Positions 8,470-16,795 of a stretch of DNA of 64,000 nucleotides are shown here, in pieces. The translations under genes and the position numbers were made by a program. The DNA comes from Sphingomicrobium nitratireducens. Lineage in GTDB: Bacteria > Pseudomonadota > Alphaproteobacteria > Sphingomonadales > Sphingomonadaceae. The notes under the pieces were generated by a model, which ran no database searches, had not been told where the DNA came from, and saw only the letters and a program-made list of their open reading frames with translations. The stretch covers positions 1,653,001 to 1,717,000 of the forward strand of contig NZ_JANJZA010000001.1 in NCBI RefSeq assembly GCF_026157035.1, given 5' to 3'. The first letter of the stretch is position 1. Each line of letters begins with the position of its first letter.

Positions 8470-9924
8470 CTACTGCCGCGCCGCCGCGAGGCCCGCGACC
8501 GACTGCCGCCGCCCCGGCGCGAAGGCGAGCGCCTTATCGTACGCGTCGGCCGCTTCCTGCCGCAGCCCCAGCGCGAGCAGTTCGTCGCCCAGCAATTCGT
8601 AGCTCGGCTTGCCGATCAGCGGCGGCCCGTAGAAGGCGGGGAGCGCGGCTTCCGCCTCCCCGGCCTTGCCGAGCGCGGCCAGTCCTTCGGCTTCGCGCCC
8701 TGCCGCCAGCAACGCGACCGCCTCGGCCTGCGCCACCATCCGTTCGCCCCACGCCGTGTCTTCCGACCCGTCATAGCCGTCCTCGATCAGCGCTGCGTGG
8801 AGCGCCTTCAATTCGGCGACCTGTGCGGCGGCGGCGGCGGCATCGTCGCGCGCCGCCAGCGCAAGCCCGTAGGCGACCATCATGCGCGCGGCCGCATCCT
8901 TGCCCTCGCCCCATGCCAGCGGCGTCGCATAATCGCCCGTCTCGACGCCCTTCCACAACGCCATGCGCGCCCAGCTATACGAGCGGGGGTTCGCCCCCTC
9001 CTCCATCGCTGCGACCACCTCGTCGCGACACCCGTCGATCAGCGCGCTGGCATCCTTGCCCTGCTGTAGCAGCGCGTAGGCCAGCCACTCGTTGTAATGG
9101 CCGCAATGCCCGTCGCGCTCGCGCTGGCGATCGACCACCGCGTCGGCGTTGACGTTGGCTTTCTCGGACGCCTCCCACATGCCGAGCGCGTTGAAGATAT
9201 GGCTGACCATGTGCTGCGCGTGGCCTGCGTCGGGTGCGACCACCGAATAACGCTGCGCCGCGCGCAGCCCCAGCGGTGCGTGCACCGGATCGTCATAGCT
9301 GTGGATCAGGTAATGCAGCAGGCCGGGGTGCATCTCGTGCGCCATGAACCCGTCTTCGAGGATCGCGGCGGATTGCATGTAGGTCGGCACGTCGCGCCCG
9401 TCATGCGTCGTCCCGAGGATGGAGAGCGCATAGAAAGCGCGCGCATCGACATCGTCCGGATCGGCCTCGAACAGCGCCTTCATTTTCCCGCGATAGGCGA
9501 AATCGCGTTTCCGCTTCTCGCCCTCGCCGTAGAGCGTCTCGACCGCGCCCAGCCACGCGCGCTCCTTGTCGTCGCGCGCCTTGGCTGCACGCGCCTGCGG
9601 GGTCTTCCCGAGCTTCGCCATCGCCGCGAGCGCCGCTTCGCGATCCTGCTGCCACCAGATCGAATGGTTGTGGGTCATGGCCTCGCCCCAATAGGGCATC
9701 ACCCAGTCGGGATCGGCCTCTTGCGCGGCCACGAACTCCTCGGCGGCGCGCTCATATTCGAAGTTGTGGAGCAACGCGAGGCCGCGCAGGAAATGCCCGC
9801 CCGCCTGCTCGTTGCCCTGGTGCGCGAACACCATCTGCTCGGTTCCCACCCCGTCGGGCTCGGCGGCTTGGGACGGTGCGGCCAGCACCAGGCCGGCGGC
9901 AAGAAGGCTCGACAGGACACGCAT
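8470..9924 (-). CDS. Exported TPR-repeat protein
   Basis: A 484-residue protein with a clear signal peptide (MRVLSSLLAAGLVLAAPSQA, cleavage after AQA-like SQA) followed by helical tetratricopeptide-like repeats from FAHQGNEQAGGHFLRGLALL to the C-terminal YDKALAFAPGRRQS. A conserved-looking core includes PYWGEAMTHNHSIW and HEMHPGLLHYLIHSYDDP, unusually rich in histidine, which could bind metal. The start at 9924 is chosen for the signal peptide and the GGGGG Shine-Dalgarno just upstream. The molecular role is unknown; it is likely a periplasmic scaffold. Confidence 0.8.
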   Translation of the reverse strand: MRVLSSLLAAGLVLAAPSQAAEPDGVGTEQMVFAHQGNEQAGGHFLRGLALLHNFEYERAAEEFVAAQEADPDWVMPYWGEAMTHNHSIWWQQDREAALAAMAKLGKTPQARAAKARDDKERAWLGAVETLYGEGEKRKRDFAYRGKMKALFEADPDDVDARAFYALSILGTTHDGRDVPTYMQSAAILEDGFMAHEMHPGLLHYLIHSYDDPVHAPLGLRAAQRYSVVAPDAGHAQHMVSHIFNALGMWEASEKANVNADAVVDRQRERDGHCGHYNEWLAYALLQQGKDASALIDGCRDEVVAAMEEGANPRSYSWARMALWKGVETGDYATPLAWGEGKDAAARMMVAYGLALAARDDAAAAAAQVAELKALHAALIEDGYDGSEDTAWGERMVAQAEAVALLAAGREAEGLAALGKAGEAEAALPAFYGPPLIGKPSYELLGDELLALGLRQEAADAYDKALAFAPGRRQSVAGLAAARQ

Positions 9925-9980
9925 GGCAATCCCCCTTTCGTGGCGGAAAACCCAGCTTGTCAGCATTTGGCGAGCGGCGG

Positions 9981-10697
9981 TCAAGCCGCCTGCTTGGCGC
10001 CTTCCTCTTCCTCGAGCATCCACGCGACCGCGGCGCGGGCGTGGAGTTCGGTCGTATCGTAGACCGGCAGCACGTTGGCGCGGCTGTCGACCGCGAGCAC
10101 CAGTTCGGTGCAGCCGAGCACCACCGCATCGGCCTTCTGGCGCACCAGTTCGGTCAGCAGCGTCTTGAAGGCGCGCTGGCTGTCGCGCTTGACGATACCC
10201 TTGGCGAGCTCGTCGAAGATGATGCGGTCGATGGTCGCGATCCAGTCGGGCGCGATCGGCATCACGTCCATGCCTGCCTCTTCGTACTGCTCGCGCGCGA
10301 AGCTCTCGGTCATCGTGAAGCGCGTGCCGAGCAAGGCAATCCGCTTGCGGCCGTCGCGCTTCATCGCCTCGATCGTCGGCTCCGCGATCGGGAGCAGCGG
10401 CAGGCCCGTCGCCGCCTCGACCGCGGGCGCGTAACGGTTGGTGGTGTTGGACGCGATCAGGATCGCCTCGGCGCCCGCCCCCTTGAGCGACTGCGCCGCC
10501 CCGACGATCAGCTGCTCGGCCTCGTCGGTCTTGCCCGCCATCTGGAGCGCGGCATAGGGCGCAAGATCGAGGCTTTCGATGACCAGCCGGGCACTATGCA
10601 GCCCGCCCAGCGCACGCGCGACCAGGCGGTTGATATGCTCATAGTAAAGGTGGGTCGAGTTCCAGCTCGTGCCCCCGATGATCCCCAGCTTCTTCAT
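9981..10697 (-). CDS. Aspartate/glutamate racemase family protein lacking the first catalytic cysteine
   Basis: A 238-residue protein whose fold motifs match the YgeA/aspartate racemase family: KLGIIGGTSWNST at the N-terminus, GGLHSARLV, and LGCTELVLAVD near residue 190 with the second catalytic cysteine. Two-base racemases need a cysteine at each end; E. coli YgeA has Cys83 in CTNTMH, whereas the aligned segment here reads ASNTTN (residues 82-87), so that cysteine is Ala and the nearby His is Asn. It could be a one-sided isomerase, a decarboxylase-like relative or inactive. The start at 10697 fits the family; the open frame extends further upstream without similarity. Confidence 0.82.
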   Translation of the reverse strand: MKKLGIIGGTSWNSTHLYYEHINRLVARALGGLHSARLVIESLDLAPYAALQMAGKTDEAEQLIVGAAQSLKGAGAEAILIASNTTNRYAPAVEAATGLPLLPIAEPTIEAMKRDGRKRIALLGTRFTMTESFAREQYEEAGMDVMPIAPDWIATIDRIIFDELAKGIVKRDSQRAFKTLLTELVRQKADAVVLGCTELVLAVDSRANVLPVYDTTELHARAAVAWMLEEEEGAKQAA

Positions 10698-10770
10698 CTC
10701 GTCTCCCGACGCCCCTACCGGAGCACCGGCTGGGGGCTTTAACCCAGTAAGCGATTGCGACTCATGGACT

Positions 10771-12219
10771 TTAATCCAGGGCCTTGACGATCTCCTCGAC
10801 CATTTTCTTGGCGTCCGCAAGGAGCATCATCGTGTTGTCGCGGAAGAAGAGCTCATTTTCCACGCCGGCGTAACCCGCCCCGCCCATCGAGCGCTTGATG
10901 AACAGGGTGGTGCGTGCCTTTTCCACGTCAAGCACCGGCATGCCGTAGATGGGCGAGGACTTGTCCGTCTTGGCCGCCGGATTGGTGACATCGTTCGCGC
11001 CGATCACGAAGGCGACATCGGCCTGCGCGAATTCGGAATTGATGTCCTCCAGCTCGAACACCTCGTCATAGGGCACGTTGGCTTCGGCAAGCAGCACGTT
11101 CATGTGACCCGGCATGCGCCCCGCGACCGGGTGGATCGCGAACTTCACCTCGACGCCCTTGGCCTTGAGGTGGTCGGTCATTTCCTTGAGCACGTGCTGC
11201 GCCTGCGCCACCGCCATGCCGTAGCCCGGCACGATGATGACCTTGTCGGCCTGGCCCAGCAGGAAAGCCGCGTCTTCGGCGCTGCCCGCCTTGTAGGGCC
11301 GGTCGATGGCAGGGCCCTTGTCGCCGCTCGATGCGTCCTGCCCGAAACCGCCCGCGATGACCGAGATGAAGCTGCGGTTCATGGCGCGGCACATGATGTA
11401 ACTGAGGATCGCGCCCGAGCTGCCCACCAGCGCGCCGGTGATGATCATCGCCGTATTGCCGAGCGTGAAGCCCATCGCGGCCGCGGCCCAGCCCGAGTAG
11501 CTGTTGAGCATCGAGACCACGACCGGCATGTCCGCGCCGCCGATCGGGATGATCAGCAGGAAGCCGACCGCGAAGGCCGCCGCGCAGATGATCCAGAACA
11601 GCGCTCCCTCGCCCGGCCCCGCAGCGGGGCTCATCGCGTAGAGGCCGGTCATCACTACGATGGCGGCAACCGTGCCGAGATTGATGACGTGACGCATCGG
11701 CAGCAGGATCGGCGCGCCCGACATGTTGCCGTTCAACTTGGCAAAGGCGATGACCGAGCCCGAAAAGGTGATCGCGCCGATCGCCGCGCCCAGCGCCATC
11801 TCGATCCGGCTGACGGCGAGGATGTCGCCGCCCGCATCGAGGATGCCGAACGCGCCCGGGTTGAGGAACGCGGCCGCGGCGACCAGCACCGCCGCCATGC
11901 CGACTAGGCTGTGGAAAGCGGCCACCAGCTGCGGCATCGCGGTCATCGCGATGCGCCTCGCGATGGTGAGGCCGATGATGGCGCCGATGCCGATCGCGGC
12001 GAGGATCTCGCCGATGCCGGCGATTTCGTGGGTCGCCAGCGTGGTCGCCACCGCGATGGCCATGCCGACCATGCCGTAGATGTTGCCCCGCCGGCTGCTT
12101 TCGGGGCTCGACAGGCCGCGCAGCGCGAGGATGAAGCAGACGCCCGCGACGAGATAGGCGAGCAGCACCCAGGACGGCACCGCCGCCGCCCCCGAGGCGA
12201 GGAGAAGCGCGAATTCCAT
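10771..12219 (-). CDS. pntB: NAD(P) transhydrogenase subunit beta
   Basis: PntB is the membrane and NADPH-binding (domain III) part of the proton-translocating transhydrogenase, which drives NADPH formation with the proton gradient. The first 280 residues form about nine membrane helices (for example VPSWVLLAYLVAGVCFIL and VIAFAKLNGNMSGAP). The C-terminal domain binds NADP, with GYGMAVAQAQ and the family signature GANDVTNPAA. The length is 482 residues. The ATG at 12219 overlaps the TGA of pntAB, so translation is coupled. The gene for the remaining subunit, pntAA, is 3.1 kb away (see findings). Confidence 0.95.
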   Translation of the reverse strand: MEFALLLASGAAAVPSWVLLAYLVAGVCFILALRGLSSPESSRRGNIYGMVGMAIAVATTLATHEIAGIGEILAAIGIGAIIGLTIARRIAMTAMPQLVAAFHSLVGMAAVLVAAAAFLNPGAFGILDAGGDILAVSRIEMALGAAIGAITFSGSVIAFAKLNGNMSGAPILLPMRHVINLGTVAAIVVMTGLYAMSPAAGPGEGALFWIICAAAFAVGFLLIIPIGGADMPVVVSMLNSYSGWAAAAMGFTLGNTAMIITGALVGSSGAILSYIMCRAMNRSFISVIAGGFGQDASSGDKGPAIDRPYKAGSAEDAAFLLGQADKVIIVPGYGMAVAQAQHVLKEMTDHLKAKGVEVKFAIHPVAGRMPGHMNVLLAEANVPYDEVFELEDINSEFAQADVAFVIGANDVTNPAAKTDKSSPIYGMPVLDVEKARTTLFIKRSMGGAGYAGVENELFFRDNTMMLLADAKKMVEEIVKALD

Positions 12220-12503
12220 CACTTGCGCTCCTTCTTCTTGTACATGGCCAGCATGCGCTGGGTGACCGCGAACCCGCCGAAGATGTTGATACTGGCCAGC
12301 ACCACCGCCGCCAGCCCCAGCCACTTGGCGCCGGGCACCCCGGCCGCGGCCGCCGCGATCAGGCCGCCCACGATGATCACGGAGGAAATGGCGTTGGTGA
12401 CTGCCATCAGCGGCGTGTGCAGCGCGGGCGTCACCGACCAGACGACATAATAGCCCACGAAACAGGCGAGCACGAAAATCGACAGGATGGAGATGAAGTC
12501 CAT
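12219..12503 (-). CDS. pntAB: NAD(P) transhydrogenase subunit alpha, part 2 (membrane part)
   Basis: A 94-residue integral membrane protein corresponding to the C-terminal membrane segment of single-chain PntA. Three to four hydrophobic helices are visible: ISILSIFVLACFVGYYVVW, AVTNAISSVIIVGGLIAAAA and LGLAAVVLASINIFGGFAVT, followed by a basic tail MYKKKERK. It overlaps pntB by one base. In most alphaproteobacteria it directly follows pntAA; here a plus-strand regulatory gene lies between them, and a separate promoter must lie in 12504-12654. Confidence 0.92.
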   Translation of the reverse strand: MDFISILSIFVLACFVGYYVVWSVTPALHTPLMAVTNAISSVIIVGGLIAAAAAGVPGAKWLGLAAVVLASINIFGGFAVTQRMLAMYKKKERK

Positions 12504-12654
12504 GAGCCTCCCCCGAGTTGTTGGACCACGTTGTGGCAAGGCTTTGGGGCGCTGTCGAGGGGCTGCACAATGGTCCGGATCGGACGGTTAACCCGATTGA
12601 AGTTTCCGATTTCCTAACCTTTTGGTGGCACTGCCGGAACGAACCGGTAGGACA

Positions 12655-14958
12655 ATGATGCGCGACGCAGTCAACACCAAGGCCAAGATGCCAAGCGGAT
12701 TCCCGCTCAAGCTGTTCTTGTGGACGGCCGTCGTCTCGTTCCTGTTCGGGCTCGGCGCGATCGGCGAACCGCTAGAGGATCTCGCCCGCACCGCACGCAA
12801 CTATCTCCATACCAACAAGGCCAGTGGCGACATCGTGCTGGTCGAGATCGACCGCAAGAGCATCGAGGAAATCGGCACCTATCCGTGGCGCCGCACGGTC
12901 CATGCCGACATCGTCGACGAGGCGACCAAACTTGGCGCCGACCATCTCTATTTCGACGTCGTCTTCGCCGGCCGTACCACGCCGCAGGACGACGAGGTCT
13001 TCCGCCAGGCGATGGAGCGCGCGGGCAATGTCACCCTCGCTGCGGTCGAGGAGCGCAACACGCGCTATCTCGGCTCGTCGCTGCAACTCCCGATGGAGGA
13101 GTTCCAGGACGACGCCGACATGGGCTCGATCAACGCCTACTTCAATTTCCAGACCGCCGCATGGGACCTTGCGGTTACCGATAAGGTCGGCGGCAAGGTG
13201 ATGCCCAGCTTCGCAGCCAAGATGGCGGGTGTGACGGGCGAGGTCGGCGAGACCTTCCCGGTCGACTATTCGATCGACGTCACCACCGTGCCCAAGATCA
13301 GCGCGACCGACCTCGTCCATGGCCGCGTCGACAAGAGCCTTGTCGAGGGCAAGACGCTGATCGTCGGCATCTCGGTCGTCCAGCTTGGCGACCAGGTGTT
13401 CATCCCGGGCCGCGGCCGCATGGGCGGCGTGTTCGTCCAGATTCTCGGCGCCGAGACGCTCAAGAACGGCAAGCCCGTCTCGCTGGGCTGGGTACCCGCC
13501 TTCCTCGTCGCGCTGGCCGCCTTCGCGCTGGCCTGCTGGCGCCCCGATCCGCGCACGCGCTTCACCGCCATGGCGATCGCCTTCGTCGTGCTTGCGGGCC
13601 TCCCCGTCATCCTCGAGGCGAACGGCATCTTCGTCGACATCATGGCCGGCATGGCGATCCTGCTCTACGGCTTCGCGCTGTTCGGCTATCGCTTCTTCAA
13701 ATCGCGCGGCCTCGTCAACGAACTTACCGGTCTTCCGAACCTCACCGCGCTGCGCGCCGACCGCAAGGGCAAGGACCTGCCGCTGATCGCCGCGCGCGTG
13801 CACAATTTCGCCGAGATCGTCTCGACGCTGAATGCAGCGGGCGAACGCCGGCTCGTCGAACAGATCGCCGCGCGTCTCGCCTTGGGACGCCAGAGTGGCA
13901 TGACCCTCTATCAGGGCGATGAGGGCATTTTCGCCTGGTTCGCTGAGCCGCGCACCGCGATCGGCAACCATCTCGAAGCTCTCCACGCCCTGTTCCGCAG
14001 CCCGGTCACGATCGACGACCAGCCCTACGACATCGCCGTCAGCTTCGGCGTCGAGGTGGGCTCGAGCCGCAACCTCGCCAGCCGTCTCGGCAGCGCGCTG
14101 GTTGCCGCCGACGAGGCCGATGCCGAAGCGATCAAGTGGAAGTATCACGACCCCGCGCGCCTCCAGGACGTGCCGTGGAAGCTTTCGCTCCTCTCGCAGC
14201 TCGACAAGGCCATCGACAATGGCGAGGTCTGGCTCGCCTTCCAGCCACAGGTCGACCTCAAGTCGCGCCGCGTCGTGGCCGCCGAGGCGCTTGCCCGCTG
14301 GACCCACCCCGAGAAGGGCCCGATCAGCCCGACCGAATTCATCGCCGCTGCCGAGCAGCAGGGACGCATTTCCGCCCTCACCGACTTCGTCGTCGACGCC
14401 GCTGCTGCGGGTGTTGCCGAACTGCGCAAGAGCGAGCCCGACTTCACCGTCGCGGTGAACCTGTCGGCGCGCATGTTGTCGGATCGCAAGCTCGCCGCGC
14501 GCATCATGAACGCACTCGAAAAGCACGGCGTCCCCACCGGCGCTATCACGCTCGAATTGACCGAGACTGCCGCGCTCGACGGCACCGGTGCCGACATCGA
14601 CCTTCTCGCAGAGCTGCGCGAACTCGGCTTCTCGATCTCGATCGACGATTACGGCACGGGTCTCTCGACCCTCGATTATCTCAAGAAGGTACCGGCGAGC
14701 GAACTCAAGATCGACCAGAGCTTCGTGCGCTCGATGCGCGACAATCGCTCCGATCTCATCATGGTCCAGTCGACCATCGCGCTCGCCCACTCGCTCGGTC
14801 GCAAGGTCGTCGCCGAAGGCGTCGAGGACACGCAAATCCTCGAGCAGTTGACCATGATGAAGTGCGACATCGCCCAAGGTTTCGCGGTCGGTCGCCCGAT
14901 GGGCCTGCAAGAACTCAAGCGTCGACTGTTGCGCGACAAGCAGCGGCGGGTCGCATGA
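12655..14958 (+). CDS. CHASE2 - degenerate GGDEF - EAL cyclic-di-GMP phosphodiesterase
   Basis: A 767-residue membrane signalling protein. After one N-terminal membrane segment (LFLWTAVVSFLFGLGAI) there is an extracytoplasmic CHASE2 sensor (about residues 45-275, with YPWRRTVHADIV), three close membrane helices around 285-350, a GGDEF-like domain with the signature changed to QGDEG, and a C-terminal EAL domain from about 520. The EAL domain keeps EALARW, NLSARML, ELTETAAL, DDYGTG, KIDQSF, EGVED and QGFAVGRP, so it should hydrolyse cyclic-di-GMP. Start at 12655 (ATGATG) follows GGTAGGAC; a TTG at 12622 is less likely. It separates pntAA from pntAB-pntB on the opposite strand. Confidence 0.92.
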   Translation: MMRDAVNTKAKMPSGFPLKLFLWTAVVSFLFGLGAIGEPLEDLARTARNYLHTNKASGDIVLVEIDRKSIEEIGTYPWRRTVHADIVDEATKLGADHLYFDVVFAGRTTPQDDEVFRQAMERAGNVTLAAVEERNTRYLGSSLQLPMEEFQDDADMGSINAYFNFQTAAWDLAVTDKVGGKVMPSFAAKMAGVTGEVGETFPVDYSIDVTTVPKISATDLVHGRVDKSLVEGKTLIVGISVVQLGDQVFIPGRGRMGGVFVQILGAETLKNGKPVSLGWVPAFLVALAAFALACWRPDPRTRFTAMAIAFVVLAGLPVILEANGIFVDIMAGMAILLYGFALFGYRFFKSRGLVNELTGLPNLTALRADRKGKDLPLIAARVHNFAEIVSTLNAAGERRLVEQIAARLALGRQSGMTLYQGDEGIFAWFAEPRTAIGNHLEALHALFRSPVTIDDQPYDIAVSFGVEVGSSRNLASRLGSALVAADEADAEAIKWKYHDPARLQDVPWKLSLLSQLDKAIDNGEVWLAFQPQVDLKSRRVVAAEALARWTHPEKGPISPTEFIAAAEQQGRISALTDFVVDAAAAGVAELRKSEPDFTVAVNLSARMLSDRKLAARIMNALEKHGVPTGAITLELTETAALDGTGADIDLLAELRELGFSISIDDYGTGLSTLDYLKKVPASELKIDQSFVRSMRDNRSDLIMVQSTIALAHSLGRKVVAEGVEDTQILEQLTMMKCDIAQGFAVGRPMGLQELKRRLLRDKQRRVA

Positions 14959-14963
14959 TATAG

Positions 14964-14982
14964 TTAACAGCTTGCTAACCAT
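14964..14982 (+). promoter_or_regulatory. CtrA-like box ahead of the 27-codon ORF
   Basis: The sequence reads TTAA, seven bases, then CTAACCAT (14964-14967, 14975-14982). The published alphaproteobacterial CtrA consensus is TTAA-N7-TTAA, often extended to TTAACCAT, so this differs in one base. It lies just after the EAL gene stop and 62 bp before the small ORF at 15045. That CtrA binds here is an inference. Confidence 0.4.
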
Positions 14983-15044
14983 TCCCATTAAGGTTAATAA
15001 CGTCCCCAGAAGCGCTTCGTGCGCCCAATGCACAGGGGACGAAA

Positions 15045-15128
15045 ATGAAGAAGGTCAAAAAGCCCACCAAGGGTTTCTGGGAGATCATCTTCGGCGGCGG
15101 CTGGGGTTCCACCGGCGGCGCTGGCTAA
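15045..15128 (+). CDS. 27-residue glycine-rich microprotein (candidate)
   Basis: A short ORF with a signal set better than most: Shine-Dalgarno AGGGGAC at 15034-15040, ATG at 15045, stop TAA at 15128 and a strong intrinsic terminator 23 bases later. The product starts MKKVKKPTKGFWEIIFGG and ends WGSTGGAG: a basic N-terminus, a short aromatic-hydrophobic patch (FWEIIF) and a glycine-rich tail. It could be a membrane-associated or regulatory peptide, or a modified-peptide precursor. No family was recognised. Codon use agrees with the neighbouring genes. Confidence 0.55.
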   Translation: MKKVKKPTKGFWEIIFGGGWGSTGGAG

Positions 15129-15151
15129 GACAGCCCGGAATAAAAGAGATT

Positions 15152-15178
15152 AACCCGGTTTCGGCCGGGTTTTTCTTT
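15152..15178 (+). terminator. Intrinsic terminator after the 27-codon ORF
   Basis: Arms AACCCGG (15152-15158) and CCGGGTT (15165-15171) with a six-base loop are followed by TTTTCTTT. The element ends the plus-strand transcript that carries the small ORF and possibly the EAL gene. Confidence 0.85.
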
Positions 15179-15313
15179 GTCTGTCAAAGGCTTGGGACGG
15201 GATCTTTACCTTGCCGAAACGGTCGAAGCTGCCCCCTAATTGGACCGTGACGGGGCGTTAACGAGCGCCCAACTCGCGAGGCTCGCGAACCAATTTCCAA
15301 CGCTGTACTTGTG

Positions 15314-15336
15314 AAAAGCGACTCGAAGCGAGTCGG
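15314..15336 (-). terminator. Intrinsic terminator after pntAA
   Basis: On the minus strand the arms CGACTCG and CGAGTCG (15329-15335 and 15319-15325) flank a three-base loop and are followed by CTTTTC. It lies 19 bp past the pntAA stop, so pntAA appears to have its own transcript end. The hairpin contains two GANTC sites, with a third at 15343. Confidence 0.65.
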
Positions 15337-15354
15337 CCAGGCGACTCGGGCGCC

Positions 15355-16488
15355 CTATTCGCCAGCCGGTTGGAGTCGTTCGTTTACGATTTTGCCGCCA
15401 TGCGTCAGACGAACGCCCCTCACGATCTCGTCGTCATCGGGAAATAGGGGGCGTTTTTCTTCCGCGTCCCAGAACGCGGCGAGGAAATTGTAGAGGTTGC
15501 GCGCGAACAGCGCCGAGGCATCGCCTGCCAGGCTGCGCGACAATTGCACCGCCCCGATGACGTGGACGCCATGGCGCACCACCGTCTCGCCTGCGACCGT
15601 GCCTTCGACATTGCCCCCGGCTTCGGCAGCCAGGTCGACGATCACGCTGCCGCCGCGCATCGTGGCTAGCTGCGCATCGCTGATCAGCCGCGGCGCAGGA
15701 CGCCCGGGAATGAGCGCGGTGGTAATCACGATGTCCTGCTTGGCGATATGGCTCGAGACGAGTTCGGCCTGCGCCTTTTTATACTCGTCGCTCATCTCGC
15801 CGGCATAGCCGCCCGAGCCCTCGCCCTCGATCCCCTCCACGCTCTCGACGAAGATCGGCTTGGCACCGAGCGACATGATCTGTTCCCTGGTCGCCGAGCG
15901 CACGTCGGTCGCGCTGACCTGCGCACCGAGCCGCTTGGCGGTCGCGATCGCCTGCAGCCCCGCGACCCCGACGCCCATCACGAACACCTTGGCGGGGCTC
16001 ACCGTACCCGCCGCGGTCATCATCATCGGGAAGGCACGCCCGTAGGCGCTCGCCGCGTCGACCACCGCCTTGTATCCCGCAAGGTTCGACTGCGAGGACA
16101 GGATGTCCATCGACTGGGCGCGGGTGATGCGCGGCATCCACTCCATCGCGATCGCGTCGAGCCCGGCGCGCGCATAGCCCTCGATCGCCGCCTCGCGCCG
16201 CACCGGGTCGAGCGCGCCGACCAGCAGCGCGCCGGTCTTGGCACCCGCCAGCTCGCTGGGCTCTGGCCCTTCGACGACGAGGATCGCGTCCGCCCCCGAC
16301 AGCACGTCGGCGCGCGCCCCGAGGCTGGCCCCGGCGTCGGCATAGTCCTGATCGGAAATCGAGGCGCGGGTTCCCGCGCCTTTCTCGACCGCGACCTCTG
16401 CACCCAGCCCGATGAATTTCTTCACCGTCTCGGGGATGGCCGCGACCCGGGGTTCGTCGGGTCCGGCACTGAGGACCGCGATCTTCAA
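15355..16488 (-). CDS. pntAA: NAD(P) transhydrogenase subunit alpha, part 1 (NAD-binding)
   Basis: The soluble domain I of the transhydrogenase, a dimer that binds NAD(H) and passes hydride to PntB. It has 377 residues, with MKIAVLSAGPDEPRVAAIPETV at the start, the Rossmann motif GVGVAGLQAIATAKRLGA near 170 and the RQD-type region SSQSNLAGYKAV. The apparent start is a TTG at 16488, three bases into the gap after the upstream gene's TGA, an unusual start codon. A terminator-like hairpin follows at 15314-15336. The partner genes pntAB-pntB lie at 10771-12503. Confidence 0.95.
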   Translation of the reverse strand: MKIAVLSAGPDEPRVAAIPETVKKFIGLGAEVAVEKGAGTRASISDQDYADAGASLGARADVLSGADAILVVEGPEPSELAGAKTGALLVGALDPVRREAAIEGYARAGLDAIAMEWMPRITRAQSMDILSSQSNLAGYKAVVDAASAYGRAFPMMMTAAGTVSPAKVFVMGVGVAGLQAIATAKRLGAQVSATDVRSATREQIMSLGAKPIFVESVEGIEGEGSGGYAGEMSDEYKKAQAELVSSHIAKQDIVITTALIPGRPAPRLISDAQLATMRGGSVIVDLAAEAGGNVEGTVAGETVVRHGVHVIGAVQLSRSLAGDASALFARNLYNFLAAFWDAEEKRPLFPDDDEIVRGVRLTHGGKIVNERLQPAGE

Positions 16489-16490
16489 GA

Positions 16491-16640
16491 TCAGTTGGCG
16501 ATCACGTAGATGACGATGGCGGTGATGATCGCGGTCGCGACGATCCCGAACTTCAGGAGCTTGAGGAAGCCCGAATAATTCTTCTCGTGCGCCGGATAGT
16601 CCATTTCGGTGGCGGTCGGGTGCGCCTTGCTGTCAGCCAT
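16491..16640 (-). CDS. aa3-type cytochrome c oxidase subunit IV-like membrane peptide
   Basis: A 49-residue protein with a polar N-terminus (MADSKAHPTATEMDYPAHEKNYSGF) and one C-terminal membrane helix (FGIVATAIITAIVIYVIAN). The YPAHEKNYSGFLKLLK pattern is that of the bacterial aa3 oxidase subunit IV family (COX4_pro_2), which in alphaproteobacteria is often found next to pntAA. Its TGA is two bases before the pntAA start, so the two are co-translated. The Shine-Dalgarno GAGGGACG precedes the ATG. Whether it joins the oxidase or the transhydrogenase is not known. Confidence 0.85.
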   Translation of the reverse strand: MADSKAHPTATEMDYPAHEKNYSGFLKLLKFGIVATAIITAIVIYVIAN

Positions 16641-16795
16641 TCGTCCCTCTTTTGTCAGGCTCGCGCGCCTTGGCGGCGTGCGGATCGGCCTTTCCTGTAA
16701 CAAGTCAGACGCCGCCCCAAAAGGGGTTTTGAGGTTCGCGCGATATCGGCGCGGTCTTAACCGGCTTTTCACCACCTTGCCCTATTGTGGGACAC

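Noticed and set aside
10698-10820. A longer N-terminus for the racemase-like protein
   Set aside because: The added residues have no family similarity and overlap the region next to the pntB stop; the family N-terminus is MKKLGIIGG.
12772-15033. A 753-codon minus-strand open frame
   Set aside because: It is antisense to the CHASE2-EAL gene, has Asp/Gly/Arg-rich composition typical of shadow frames in GC-rich DNA and no domain pattern.
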